In this document: piece by piece, positions 1 to 12,756 of the stretch
How positions within the stretch are numbered: position 1 is the first letter of the stretch
How the letters are laid out: every line of letters starts with the position of its first letter
DNA from: CAIVVT01 sp963823095
GTDB taxonomy: Bacteria; Acidobacteriota; Terriglobia; Bryobacterales; Bryobacteraceae
DNA length: 64,000 nucleotides
Assembly (NCBI GenBank): GCA_963823095.1
Contig: CAWGKI010000019.1
Span: 405,328 to 469,327 of the forward strand
Reading direction: 5' to 3'
Position numbers and translations under genes: made by a program
The notes under the pieces: generated by a model
What the model saw: only the letters and a program-made list of their open reading frames with translations
Databases searched by the model: none
Told to the model about the DNA's origin: nothing

Positions 1-475
<475 letters not shown>

Positions 476-551
476 GGGGCTGTAGCTCAGCTGGGAGAGC
501 GCCTGATTTGCACTCAGGAGGTCGTCGGTTCGATCCCGATCAGCTCCACCA
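476..551 (+). tRNA. tRNA-Ala (anticodon TGC)
   Basis: A 76-nt cloverleaf with CCA encoded. The acceptor stem pairs GGGGCTG with CAGCTCC (one G-T). The anticodon arm is CCTGA-TTTGCAC-TCAGG, giving anticodon TGC. The T arm carries GGTTCGATCC. It lies in the 16S-23S spacer, only 7 nt before tRNA-Ile. Confidence 0.97.
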
Positions 552-558
552 GTATGCT

Positions 559-635
<77 letters not shown>

Positions 636-903
636 ACCCACAACCAGACCGCCGGGAGGCGGGCAAGCAGCGGAGCCGCCGGGCGGCGGCAGGAAGAAAA
701 GCGCGGAAGCAAGCCTTTATGCGAATGAAGTCTTTCTCCTGAGCTTTTCAGGCCCGTGCGCGAGTGCGGGAAAGTGCGCAAGCACAACAGGATCTTTGAA
801 AACTGAATATTGACGGGCGTAAAGAAAAACAAGACGCCGAAGTCAGTGTCTGTGAAGGCGCTGGCAGGCATGGATGAAAGTCTGTGTTCGGTGTAAGTCT
901 TAT
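636..903 (+). other. tRNA-23S internal spacer
   Basis: Spacer between tRNA-Ile and 23S. It includes a GATCTTTGAAAACTGAATA stretch of the kind often seen just upstream of 23S. No gene is visible. It probably contains the leader half of the 23S processing stem, but I did not fold it. Confidence 0.6.
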
Positions 904-3813
<2,910 letters not shown>

Positions 3814-3939
3814 AAGATTTACAACGCACACAGATTGGAATCCAGTCTCGTTTTTCCGCTCGCTCCGTCAATATTCAGGATCCTGCAGCTCCGTGAAAAG
3901 GGCTCAGGGAAGGATCCGCCTGAAGAGTTTAACGACTTT

Positions 3940-4053
<114 letters not shown>

Positions 4054-4063
4054 AATATGACAG

Positions 4064-4090
4064 AAGGCCTCGGTTACCCCGAGGCCTTTT
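4064..4090 (+). terminator. rRNA operon rho-independent terminator
   Basis: A perfect 10-bp stem, AAGGCCTCGG pairing with CCGAGGCCTT, has a five-base loop and is followed by TTTT and a second T-run. It starts 11 nt after the 5S end. It closes the plus-strand rRNA operon just before the convergent rsmE gene. Confidence 0.9.
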
Positions 4091-4114
4091 GCCTTTTCTG
4101 CCCACCCTTAATAT

Positions 4115-4838
4115 TTATCCCTTCTCTTCGCTCCACCACTTACCCTGGATCTGACTGACAGCCGCAATCGCAGCGGTTTCCGCCCTCAGGATACTCTCCC
4201 CTAGCGTGGCCGCCGTCCAGCCCGCGGTTAATGCACGCTCCCTTTCCTGGTCGGTCCAACCGCCTTCCGGACCAACCAGCAGCGTCCCCTCCCCGAATAC
4301 CGGCCGGAAGGCAATTGAGTAGTGGAACTCCGCCACCCTCATCCAACAGCAGTCGCTCACGCAAAGTACAACTGACTGCCTGGTCGAAGCCGAGGCACTC
4401 TCCAATTGCCATCGGCCGCAGGCGCCGGCACTGTTGTCCGCTTTCTTCGCAGATGCGCATCCATCGCGATTGACGCTTGACCGCAGCCTTGTCGAGTCCC
4501 GCCTCGGATCGTGCCGAGACGAGCGGCGTCAAGGTGTCGACTCCCAGTTCGGAGCATTTCTCCAGCATCCATTCGAAGTGGTCGAATTTTATCAGCGCAG
4601 CCAGAACTGTGATTTGGGCGCCCTGGCGTCTGGCCGGGAGTGCTTCCAACAGGTCGAACTCGATGGCGCCTTTGGAAAGTCCCGATACCGACGCAAGATA
4701 AATGCGCTGCTTATCCGAAATTTCGAATTGTTGGCCCACTTCCACGCGCAACACACGACGCAGGTGCTCCGCCGTCTCATCGCGAATCCAAGCGCGGCCG
4801 GCGCGCACCTCATCGGCATAGAACATTCTTCGTGCCAC
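4115..4838 (-). CDS. rsmE: 16S rRNA (uracil-1498-N3)-methyltransferase, frameshifted
   Basis: SPOUT-class methyltransferase that modifies U1498 of 16S rRNA in the assembled 30S subunit. The N-terminal part (MARRMFYADEV, then the RVEVGQQFEI region) reads in one frame to about 4330. The C-terminal part carries the SAM-knot signature LLVGPEGGW and ILRAETA in another frame. Joining them over a single-base shift near 4320-4345 gives about 240 residues, the usual family length. The downstream remainder of the first frame has no family similarity. The shift lies in a GGGTGGCGGAG stretch. Whether it is a real mutation or a read error cannot be settled here. Confidence 0.85.
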
Positions 4839-4944
4839 GTCTTCAGACTACCGGATCACTATCGAGGCAAGGGGTGAGATGGCAGAATGCGATTAATAGC
4901 GTGGGCAGGTACGCAGAATCCGGAGGGAAGGTGTGCGAGAAGAG

Positions 4945-5916
4945 CTAACGTGCGTTGTCGCTCGCGCCCGTTTCTTGACGCGTCAGAACCTGGCGAATGG
5001 CATAAATGCGGCGGCCCTGGCTCTCGAAATACGTGCGCATCATCATCTCGCCGAGCAGACCGGTCGTGAACATCAGCATGCCCATTCCCAGCAGAAGGCC
5101 GCCGGCGAATAGCAAGGGGCCGTGCTGAAACACGATCTCCTGGCCGAAGATCTTCTTGACCAGAAGAAAGGCGAGGATGCCCCCTCCCGACAGAGAGCTC
5201 AACAGGCCGATGCGGCCGAAGAAGTGCATCGGGCTGGTGAAGTAGCGCAACAGAAACCGGATGGTGAGGATGTCGAAAAACACGTTGAACGTGCGGCCGA
5301 TGCCGTAATGCGAGGCCCCACCCTCGCGCGGAGGATTCGAAATCGGCACTTCCGCTATGCGCGCTCCGTAGAAACTAGCCAGCGCGGGAATAAAGCGGTG
5401 CAACTCACCGTAGAGGTTGACGTCTTTGAGCACGTCTTTGCGGTAAGCCTTGAACGTTGTGCCAAAGTCGTGCAACTCGACGCCGGATATCTTGGACATC
5501 ATCCAATTCGCGATGCGCGAAGGGAAGCGCCGCATAATAGCGTTGTCCTTGCGCTCCTTGCGCCAACCGCTGGCGATGTCGTAGCCTTCTTCGATCTTCT
5601 GCACTAGTGCGGGCAAGTCCGCGGGATCGTGCTGCAAATCGCCGTCCATCGCGACGATCACGTCGCCGCGGGCCTCGTCGAAGCCGGCTGAAAGAGCTGC
5701 AGTCTGGCCGAAGTTGCGCCGCAGCCGGATCACTTTCAATCGATTGTCCGTCTCGACCAGATTGGCCAGCAGGTCGAAGCTGCGGTCCGTTGAAGCGTCG
5801 TCCACGAAGATGATTTCGTAGCGTTTTGTGACTGCCTCGAGGACGTCCGTTAACCGGTCGTAGAGGCGAAGAATCGCCCTCTCTTCATTGTGGATCGGGA
5901 TAACGACGGAGAGCAT
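4945..5916 (-). CDS. Family 2 glycosyltransferase, polyprenyl-phosphate sugar type
   Basis: A 323-residue GT2 enzyme of the DPM1/GtrB/ArnC type, which moves a sugar from a nucleotide donor onto a polyprenyl-phosphate carrier at the inner membrane. It starts with SVVIPIHNEE, has VDDAS near residue 38 and the metal-binding MDGDLQHDP near 90-98. Two hydrophobic C-terminal segments (about 230-260 and 270-295) fit the usual membrane anchor. The sugar cannot be read from sequence. It is transcribed away from gyrA. Confidence 0.88.
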   Translation of the reverse strand: MLSVVIPIHNEERAILRLYDRLTDVLEAVTKRYEIIFVDDASTDRSFDLLANLVETDNRLKVIRLRRNFGQTAALSAGFDEARGDVIVAMDGDLQHDPADLPALVQKIEEGYDIASGWRKERKDNAIMRRFPSRIANWMMSKISGVELHDFGTTFKAYRKDVLKDVNLYGELHRFIPALASFYGARIAEVPISNPPREGGASHYGIGRTFNVFFDILTIRFLLRYFTSPMHFFGRIGLLSSLSGGGILAFLLVKKIFGQEIVFQHGPLLFAGGLLLGMGMLMFTTGLLGEMMMRTYFESQGRRIYAIRQVLTRQETGASDNAR

Positions 5917-6023
5917 GCGCCTAACTCCATGATAACGCGAAAACTACTGATGTTAAAGGAGAAACATCGGAGGCTGGATACCCCGATCTATGTTGAATTT
6001 GTTAAAATCAAAAGAAGTCCGAA

Positions 6024-8663
6024 ATGCCGAATCCCCAAGATCCCCAGAATCCTCAAGGCCCGCCGCCTCCGCAGGGCGGAGGCTCGCAACTGCCTCTCGG
6101 CGAACGCCGCAACATCACGCCGGTCAACATCGAGGAAGAGATGCGCCGGTCGTATCTCGACTATTCAATGTCGGTGATTATTGGCCGTGCGCTGCCGGAC
6201 GTGCGCGACGGGCTGAAGCCTGTCCATCGCCGCATCCTATTTGGAATGAGCGAGATGGGCCTAACGCACAATCGCCCCACTCGCAAGTGCGCAAAGATCG
6301 TAGGCGAAGTGCTCGGCAAGTACCACCCCCACGGGGATACTGCCGTCTACGACGCGTTGGTTCGCATGGCGCAGCCGTTCTCGATGCGCTACCCCCTCAT
6401 CGAAGGTCAGGGTAACTTCGGTTCGGTGGATAACGATCCGCCGGCCGCGATGCGGTACACCGAGGCCCGGCTGTCCAAGATCGCAGCGATGCTGCTCGAG
6501 GACATCGACAAGGATACCGTCGAGTTTCGAGCCAATTACGACGACAGCGAGCACGAGCCCGAGGTTCTTCCTACCCGTGTCCCGAACCTGCTTGTCAACG
6601 GCAGCGAGGGCATCGCCGTAGGCATGGCGACGCGCATCCCGCCGCACAATCTCAAAGAGATCATCGACGCCACGGTCGCGCTGGTGGAGAACCCGTCTCT
6701 CACGCTCGACAAGATCATGGAATTCGTGCCCGGGCCGGATTTCCCGACCGGCGGCATTCTACTGGGACGGCAAGGCATCTACGACTACTTCACGCGCGGC
6801 CGCGGCAGTCTGAAGATCCGCGCCAAGGTCCGGCCGGAGAAGTTCGGCAAAGACCGCGATGCCATCGTGATCGATGAGTTGCCCTACCAGGTCAACAAAG
6901 CGAAACTCGTCGAGCAGATCGCTTCGCTCGTGAACGAAAAGAAGATCGACGGCATCAGCAACATTCGCGATGAGAGCGACCGTGACGGGATGCGCGTCAT
7001 GATCGAATTGAAGCGCGGCGAGCAGTTCGACATCGTTCTCAACAATCTCTACAAGCTCACTCAGATGCAGGTGAGCTTCGGCGTCATCCTGCTCTCCATC
7101 GTCAACGGGCAGCCCCGCGAGTTGGGCCTGATTGACGTTATCAAGCGCTTCATCGAACACCGCGTCGAGGTTGTCCGCCGCAGAACCGAATTCCTGCTGC
7201 GCAAGGCTCGCGATCGCGAACATATCCTGCTCGGGTTCCAGAAGGCCCTCCAGAATCTTGACGCCGTTATCGAGACGGTGCGCGCCTCCCGCAATCCAAG
7301 AGAAGCGCGTGAAGCCCTCATGGGCAGCACTGCCTTCCCTGAGAACCCCGGCCTCGAGACGGTGATAGCCAAGTGGTCGCCCACCATCGCATTTAGCGGC
7401 GATCTAGTCGCGCGCTTCGACTTCAGCGAGCGCCAGGCCCAAGCCATCATCGAGTTGCAACTCCAGCGCCTGACGGGCATGGAGCAGCAGAAGATTCTCG
7501 ACGAGTTGGCCGAGATCGAGCGGCAGATCGCCGGTTATCTCGAGATCCTCAATAGCGACGTCAAGCTGCGCGCGGTCATCGTTCAGGAACTGCGGCAGGT
7601 CCAGAAGGACTTCGGCGACGAGCGCAAGACGCAGATCATCGACGATGAGGGCGACATCAACATCGAAGACCTCATCAAGATGGAAGATGTTGTGGTGACC
7701 GTCACGCGCGGTGGATACCTCAAACGGACCGCCCTCGACACCTACCGTCGCCAGACCCGCGGCGGCAAGGGCCGCATCGGCATGACGACCCGCAGCGAGG
7801 ATGTCGTCGAACACCTCATCAGCGCCTCGACTCACTCCTATCTGCTGATCTTCACCAATAAGGGACGCCTCTATTGGCTGAAGATCTACAACATCCCCGA
7901 CGCCGGCTCGGCCAGCAAGGGCAAGAACATCAGCCAGCTCATTTCCTTGCAGGAAGAGGAATCCATCAAAGCTTTCCTGCCGGTGAAAGAGTTCACGCCG
8001 AACGAATTCGTCGTGATGGCCACCAAGCAAGGAATCATCAAGAAGTGCGAGCTGACTGAGTTCGACAATCCGCTCTCTCGCGGCATCATCGCCATCGGGC
8101 TCAAGACCGATGACGACGAACTCATCTCCGCCAAGATCAGCACGGGAAACGACCTCGTTTTCATTGCTACCCGCGACGGCATGGCTATCAAGTTCCTTGA
8201 AAGCGATGTGCGCCCGATGGGCCGCCCAGCCGCCGGCGTCATTTCGATGAGGCTGGATGCGAACGACGCCATCGTCGGCATGGAGGTGGTGACCGAGGAG
8301 AGTCTGATCCTCTCCATCGCCGAAAACGGCATGGGAAAGCGCACTCTCGCGGGCGAGTACCGGTTGCAGAGTCGCGCGGGCCGGGGCGTCATCAATATGA
8401 AGCTCAGCCGGAAGACCGGCCCGGTGGTTTCCGTCCTTGAGGTGAAAGAAGACACCGACGTCATCGTCATCACCAAGAACGGCCAGATCATCCGCACCGA
8501 AGCAGCAACGATTCGCAAAACCGGCCGCTCGGCGCAAGGCGTCAAGTTGGTCACGCTCGACGAAGGCGATGTGGTCGCGGCGGCTTGCACAGTGGAAGAA
8601 GCCGCGCCCGACGAAGAAGGCGAAAACGGAGACGACAGTCAGGGTAATCTGCCCTTGGTGTAG
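6024..8663 (+). CDS. gyrA: DNA gyrase subunit A
   Basis: Breakage-reunion subunit of gyrase, 879 residues. After a Pro/Gln-rich N-terminal extension of about 25 residues come the winged-helix and tower domains, with active-site Tyr145 in AAMRYTEARL. The quinolone-determining region reads HPHGDTAVYD; Thr106 sits where E. coli has Ser83, and Asp110 matches Asp87. The C-terminal beta-pinwheel follows. Its GyrA box is QTRGGKG rather than the usual QRRGGKG. The tail is acidic. The ATG has only a weak AAAAGAAG ribosome site. GyrB is not in the window. Confidence 0.96.
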   Translation: MPNPQDPQNPQGPPPPQGGGSQLPLGERRNITPVNIEEEMRRSYLDYSMSVIIGRALPDVRDGLKPVHRRILFGMSEMGLTHNRPTRKCAKIVGEVLGKYHPHGDTAVYDALVRMAQPFSMRYPLIEGQGNFGSVDNDPPAAMRYTEARLSKIAAMLLEDIDKDTVEFRANYDDSEHEPEVLPTRVPNLLVNGSEGIAVGMATRIPPHNLKEIIDATVALVENPSLTLDKIMEFVPGPDFPTGGILLGRQGIYDYFTRGRGSLKIRAKVRPEKFGKDRDAIVIDELPYQVNKAKLVEQIASLVNEKKIDGISNIRDESDRDGMRVMIELKRGEQFDIVLNNLYKLTQMQVSFGVILLSIVNGQPRELGLIDVIKRFIEHRVEVVRRRTEFLLRKARDREHILLGFQKALQNLDAVIETVRASRNPREAREALMGSTAFPENPGLETVIAKWSPTIAFSGDLVARFDFSERQAQAIIELQLQRLTGMEQQKILDELAEIERQIAGYLEILNSDVKLRAVIVQELRQVQKDFGDERKTQIIDDEGDINIEDLIKMEDVVVTVTRGGYLKRTALDTYRRQTRGGKGRIGMTTRSEDVVEHLISASTHSYLLIFTNKGRLYWLKIYNIPDAGSASKGKNISQLISLQEEESIKAFLPVKEFTPNEFVVMATKQGIIKKCELTEFDNPLSRGIIAIGLKTDDDELISAKISTGNDLVFIATRDGMAIKFLESDVRPMGRPAAGVISMRLDANDAIVGMEVVTEESLILSIAENGMGKRTLAGEYRLQSRAGRGVINMKLSRKTGPVVSVLEVKEDTDVIVITKNGQIIRTEAATIRKTGRSAQGVKLVTLDEGDVVAAACTVEEAAPDEEGENGDDSQGNLPLV

Positions 8664-9047
8664 GGTTCTCTTACTCGCCGCCGCTGAGCGCAAGTTCGTG
8701 GAACTCAGACCGGGTCACGGTCGTGAATCGGCTTATTATCGACTTAAGTGCGGCCCACCTCCCGGGTGAGGCCGCGCAGGGCATTGCGGCAGAACTCGGT
8801 TTCCTCCTCCGCCTCTCAGGGATCGCCCACCGGGTCGGATTCTCTGCATTGCTTCAAACTTCTGGCCACTGAATCACTTGCTGAAACATCCATAGTTGCC
8901 GTGGCTCCAGTCGGCGAGTTCGCTGCCGGTTCGGGGTTGCGACCCACGCCGCCTGGCATTTTGTAGCTGGAATTCGTCCAAGATTGTCCTAGACTAGCGT
9001 GTGACGCCGCGGTGGGTCCGCAGGATGGCGAAGGAGTTGAGGAGGCC
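8664..9047. other. Intergenic region gyrA to response regulator
   Basis: 384 bases without a supported gene. Open frames here are short and have no recognisable product. I see no clear hairpin terminator after gyrA and no strong sigma-70 promoter. A Shine-Dalgarno stretch (AGGAGTTGAGGAGG) at its end belongs to the response regulator. Confidence 0.5.
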
Positions 9048-9731
9048 ATGCGTCTGTTGATCGTCGAGGATGAGCGGGACGCCGCGATCATGCTCGCGAA
9101 GGGCCTCCGCGAAGCTTCGTTCGCGGTGGACCTGGCGTTCGATGGCCCCTCGGCAATTGAGAAGATGCACGTCAATCCATACGACGCCGTGATCCTCGAC
9201 CTCTTGCTTCCTGGCAAAAGCGGCTTGGAAGTGTGCCGTGAGATCCGCGCAACGGGGGCGCAAGTTCCCATCCTCATGGTTACGGCCCAGGGCGCGGTCA
9301 AGGACCGGATCGTCGGACTGGACAGCGGCGCCGACGATTACCTTACGAAACCCTTCGATTTTGGCGAGCTTACCGCCCGCATCCGGGCGCTCCTCCGGCG
9401 CGCGCCTGCCGTCCAGATGGGGATATTGCAAGCAGCCGATCTCGTCATCGACACGCGCACTCGCACGGTGAAGCGCGGGGATAGAACGCTGGATCTGACC
9501 AGCAAGGAATATGCGCTGCTGGAGTATCTGGCGCGCCGCAACGGCGAGGTCGTCGGGCGTGCTGAGATCTCAGAGCACGTTTGGGACGAATCCTACGACG
9601 CGTTTTCGAATCTGATTGAGGTCTACATCCAACGTCTGCGCCGGAAGGTGGATTTTCCAGGCGTCCGCCGTCTGATCCATACGCGCCGAGGGGAAGGCTA
9701 CCAATTGGTGTGCCTGGAGGACGAGGGATGA
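9048..9731 (+). CDS. OmpR/PhoB-family response regulator
   Basis: DNA-binding response regulator of 227 residues. The receiver domain has the acidic pair at ED (7-8), the phospho-acceptor Asp51 in AVILDLLLP and the conserved Lys in YLTKPF. The C-terminal winged helix ends in HTRRGEGYQL, typical of OmpR. I chose the ATG at 9048 because an AGGAGTTGAGGAGG site lies just upstream and the receiver begins immediately; an in-frame start at 9012 would add 12 unconserved residues. Its stop overlaps the start of the sensor kinase, so the two are translationally coupled. Confidence 0.94.
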   Translation: MRLLIVEDERDAAIMLAKGLREASFAVDLAFDGPSAIEKMHVNPYDAVILDLLLPGKSGLEVCREIRATGAQVPILMVTAQGAVKDRIVGLDSGADDYLTKPFDFGELTARIRALLRRAPAVQMGILQAADLVIDTRTRTVKRGDRTLDLTSKEYALLEYLARRNGEVVGRAEISEHVWDESYDAFSNLIEVYIQRLRRKVDFPGVRRLIHTRRGEGYQLVCLEDEG

Positions 9732-11149
9732 TCTTGTCGATCCGTGGACGCCTGACACTCTGGTACGCCGGCATCCTGGCGGTGATCCTCTTACTGTTCA
9801 GTGCGGGCGTCTATGCGGGTTTGGCGCGCACTCTTCAAGAGTCGCTGGACAGACGCCTCTCGGCCGGCCTCGATGAGATTAGTGTGGCATTACGGCATGA
9901 GCTCTCCGAGCGGACTGGCAAGGCTGAAGGGGAGCAGTACTTCCAGGAGGTTCTGATCTCGGATCACCAGACCACCCTGCCCGAGCAGCTCGTCCTGGTG
10001 TACGAAGGGGAACGACTGGTCGGTCTGAAGCCGCCGGCTCAATTCGTCGGGACCCCGGCATCCTTGCTCGAAAATCCGCCCAACCGCCCGCTCCAGGGCA
10101 CTCAGTTCTGGTCCGAGCGCAAGTGGCGGGTGGTTGCCCGCGAAATGTGGATTGCCGCTTCGAAGACCAGGTATCGGGTCGTCCTGGCGGAGTCCGAGCA
10201 GCCCATGAGTGACGAACTAGCGCGCCTTCGGCGTGTCTTTCTGCTCGTGGTTCCGATCGGTGTGCTGCTCTCCGCCGTGAGTGGCTACCTGTTGGCGCGC
10301 AAGAGCCTGGCGCCGGTGGTCGCGATGTCGGATGCCGTGGAGCAAATCTCCTCGCGGAACCTCGAGCGGCGGATTCCATCCGGCAATCCGCGGGATGAAC
10401 TGGGGAAACTGGCGGGGACGTTCAACGATTTGCTGGGGCGATTAGAGCAGGCCTTCGAACAGCAGCGGCGCTTCATGGCGGACGCATCCCACGAACTTCG
10501 AACACCGCTCTCCATATCGCACACCGCCGCGCAGGTGACCCTGGAAAGGCCCAGCCGCGAGGAGCCTGAATACCGCGAAGCGCTCCGGGTCATCGACAAA
10601 CAAGTGGTCAGGCTCACTCGGCTGGTGGAAGACATGTTCCTGCTCGCCCAGGCCGACGCTGGTGGATTTCCGCTTCGGATGACCAGCTTCTACCTGGACG
10701 AACTGCTGCTGGAAGCCTCGCGGGAAGCGGAGGTGCTGGCGAACAGGAAAGGCGTGCGCGTCAGCGCAATCCGGACTGCGGAAGCGGCATTCCGCGGCGA
10801 TGAGTCGTTGATCCGGCAGTTGATCTTGATCTTGCTCGACAATGCCATCAAGTTCACTCCGCCCGGAGGGAGCGTCGAGGTGACGCTGGAGCAGAGTCCA
10901 AGCTTGCTCACCATCCTGGTTTCCGATACTGGCGCCAGCATCCCGATGGAGGCGCGCCCCCACCTCTTTGAACGCTTCTTCCGCGTGGACGGCTCCAGGT
11001 CCCGATCGGGCAGCGAGATGGACGGCGCTGGATTGGGCCTCTCTATCGCCCAGTGGATCGCGGAAGTCCACCACGGCGAGGTGTCCCTGCGGTCGTCGGG
11101 CGACGGGGGCAACGTCTTTGCCATAGTGCTGCCGAAGCCCGAGGCCTGA
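9728..11149 (+). CDS. Sensor histidine kinase
   Basis: Membrane sensor kinase of about 473 residues that should phosphorylate the preceding regulator. Order: N-terminal membrane helix (residues about 8-30), periplasmic domain, second membrane helix (about 170-190), HAMP linker, dimerisation domain with His255 in DASHELRTPL, then ATPase with DNAIKFTPPGG (N box) and the G2-like GAGLGLSI. The ATG at 9728 overlaps the regulator stop as ATGA; an alternative start at 9710 adds six residues. The periplasmic sensor shows no domain I recognise, so the signal is unknown. Confidence 0.93.
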   Translation: MILSIRGRLTLWYAGILAVILLLFSAGVYAGLARTLQESLDRRLSAGLDEISVALRHELSERTGKAEGEQYFQEVLISDHQTTLPEQLVLVYEGERLVGLKPPAQFVGTPASLLENPPNRPLQGTQFWSERKWRVVAREMWIAASKTRYRVVLAESEQPMSDELARLRRVFLLVVPIGVLLSAVSGYLLARKSLAPVVAMSDAVEQISSRNLERRIPSGNPRDELGKLAGTFNDLLGRLEQAFEQQRRFMADASHELRTPLSISHTAAQVTLERPSREEPEYREALRVIDKQVVRLTRLVEDMFLLAQADAGGFPLRMTSFYLDELLLEASREAEVLANRKGVRVSAIRTAEAAFRGDESLIRQLILILLDNAIKFTPPGGSVEVTLEQSPSLLTILVSDTGASIPMEARPHLFERFFRVDGSRSRSGSEMDGAGLGLSIAQWIAEVHHGEVSLRSSGDGGNVFAIVLPKPEA

Positions 11150-11372
11150 ACCGGGCCAAAGGGCGGCGCCGGAAGAAATCCTCGCGCCGGGATGCAGATT
11201 TATCCTGCATTTATGTGCGATCTAGTATTTTTAGGTAGTCAATCGACGCGACTACCGGCACCCAAGAGAACTTGGACCATGGCACCCTCCCCCCGCTAGG
11301 GTCCTAAGGCTTGTTCGGTATGCTTGCACTTGCCGCCCAGCGGTGCAGGCTCCCGGTAGTCAAAGAATTCCT

Positions 11373-11413
11373 CGGACCAGGGCTCCCCTCGGGAGATGGT
11401 CCGGGGATTTTTC
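11373..11413 (+). terminator. Probable terminator after the two-component operon
   Basis: A strong nested hairpin: CGGACCA pairs with TGGTCCG and encloses a second stem, CTCCC with GGGAG. It is followed by GGGATTTTTCG. It is oriented for the plus strand, about 225 bp after the kinase stop. The rest of 11150-11484 holds no supported gene. Confidence 0.6.
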
Positions 11414-11484
11414 GTTTGCGGCGTAGACTCCGGTTTCGTGGGTACCGGGCACATTCCTCGCGAAAATGCCCTATCTCCCTAGCA

Positions 11485-12474
11485 TCATTCCGAGTAGTAG
11501 CCCTCTCGTGCGCGTACGGTCACTCCCGGACGGGTAACCTTCACTTTGAGTTTGTGATAGCTCCGCCGGCCGCGTTCCGCCGAAGGCGTATATCCGAGGA
11601 CGTACTGGCTGCGCAGATCCGCCTCAATGCGCTTGAAGATCGTCGGCAATTCGTCCTTCGACGCGTCGAACTCCAGGCCGCCTGTGTCGCGAGCGATACG
11701 ACGCAGCTCGGACCTTCTCCGGCCCGCCCAGCGTGCGTACTCCTCGAATTTCGACTCAATCGCGGCCTCGCCAGGATCGTCGGATCGAATCGAATAGACG
11801 ATCGCATCGGCGCCTTCGCAGGCGGCGATTGCCTGTTTCGCTTCATAGTCGGAGCCCGTGTCCAGCCCGTCAGTGAGAAGAAGCATTGCTTTGCGTCCTG
11901 CTTGCGGCCGCAGCTTTAAGGTCGCGCCGAAATACACTGCATTCCACAACGCTTTGCGTCCGCAAGGGATGTCTTGGGAGGTCGCGGAGGACATGTAGGA
12001 AGGGTGCTTTCCGGAACATGCGTCGCCCAGGATGCCGTCCTCGTCTCTGCTAAGAAGAAGGCGTTTGGCCCCTTCCTGAAGCTTCTGGCGGGAATCGGTC
12101 ATGTCGGTCACGAGTCTCGCTTGTTCCGACACCGACACGAGTGCCGCTCGATCATTCCTGGAAAGAACGCGATCCAAAAACTGCTGTACCGATTTCTGGC
12201 GTTGAATCAAGGTATTAGGCCGAGAACAACTGATGTCGCCGACCAGCACGAAAGTGAGCGGAAGGTCTCGTTCCCGCCATAGGTGCCGCACTTCCTGGCG
12301 AACGCCGTCTTCCAGCACGACGAACTCTTCGCGGCGGAGGTCCTGCACCAGGGCGCCGTTCGCCTGCGTCACCGTTAAGGGCACGCGAACCAGGTTTACA
12401 TCCGTCCGGAAGTTCGGCGGTTCCTGCGCCAGCAAAGGAACGGCGAACCAAAGTACCACCCGAGGCCATTTCAT
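11485..12474 (-). CDS. Secreted VWA-domain protein, acidobacterial type (copy 1)
   Basis: A 329-residue exported protein with a von Willebrand A fold, of the VWFA-related family expanded in acidobacteria. A signal peptide (MKWPRVVLWFAVPLLAQ) precedes the family opening FRTDVNLVRVPLTV. The VWA core follows with VLVGDIS in place of a strict DxSxS MIDAS motif, then LLLTDGLDTGSD. It ends in YVLGYTPS and VTVRAREGYYSE. Function is unknown. An in-frame Met at about 12495 is an alternative start. A paralogue lies immediately upstream on the same strand, so this pair arose by tandem duplication. Confidence 0.85.
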   Translation of the reverse strand: MKWPRVVLWFAVPLLAQEPPNFRTDVNLVRVPLTVTQANGALVQDLRREEFVVLEDGVRQEVRHLWRERDLPLTFVLVGDISCSRPNTLIQRQKSVQQFLDRVLSRNDRAALVSVSEQARLVTDMTDSRQKLQEGAKRLLLSRDEDGILGDACSGKHPSYMSSATSQDIPCGRKALWNAVYFGATLKLRPQAGRKAMLLLTDGLDTGSDYEAKQAIAACEGADAIVYSIRSDDPGEAAIESKFEEYARWAGRRRSELRRIARDTGGLEFDASKDELPTIFKRIEADLRSQYVLGYTPSAERGRRSYHKLKVKVTRPGVTVRAREGYYSE

Positions 12475-12569
12475 ACTGAATGCCGTCCACATCATACGCC
12501 CACTGCGGAATACTCCGTTCCAAGCGCCGTTCACTTGAGTCCAGTTTGGCTGCGCTCCAGCATCCGCTC

Positions 12570-12620
12570 CTGTAGGATATTGAGGTTTGCTTTTTGTATT
12601 ACCAGGCGTTTCTCCCAATG
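12570..12620 (+). promoter_or_regulatory. Orphan copy of the GH27 promoter/leader module
   Basis: This stretch matches the region in front of the first alpha-galactosidase gene (16321-16372) almost base for base. It opens with CTGTAGGATAT, carries TATTACCAGGCGTTTCTCCC and ends at an ATG. Here that ATG opens a frame of only 11 codons, so no functional gene follows. It lies on the plus strand between the two minus-strand VWA genes. It may be the remnant of a lost or moved gene. Confidence 0.6.
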
Positions 12621-12756
12621 GAGACCCCTTCCACCCCGACCGCCTCCCGGTAGTACCGCGTGATGCGGTGCTGAGTCGAGCCAGGCGCAGCGTAAGCGTC
12701 GATTTCGTTGGACCCAAGCGCTATTTTCCGCGGCGGAACGCCAGGTATCCCGCGCA

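Noticed and set aside
7404..8693. 429-codon minus-strand frame
   Set aside because: Antisense to gyrA; a composition shadow rich in Asp, Leu and Val with no domain.
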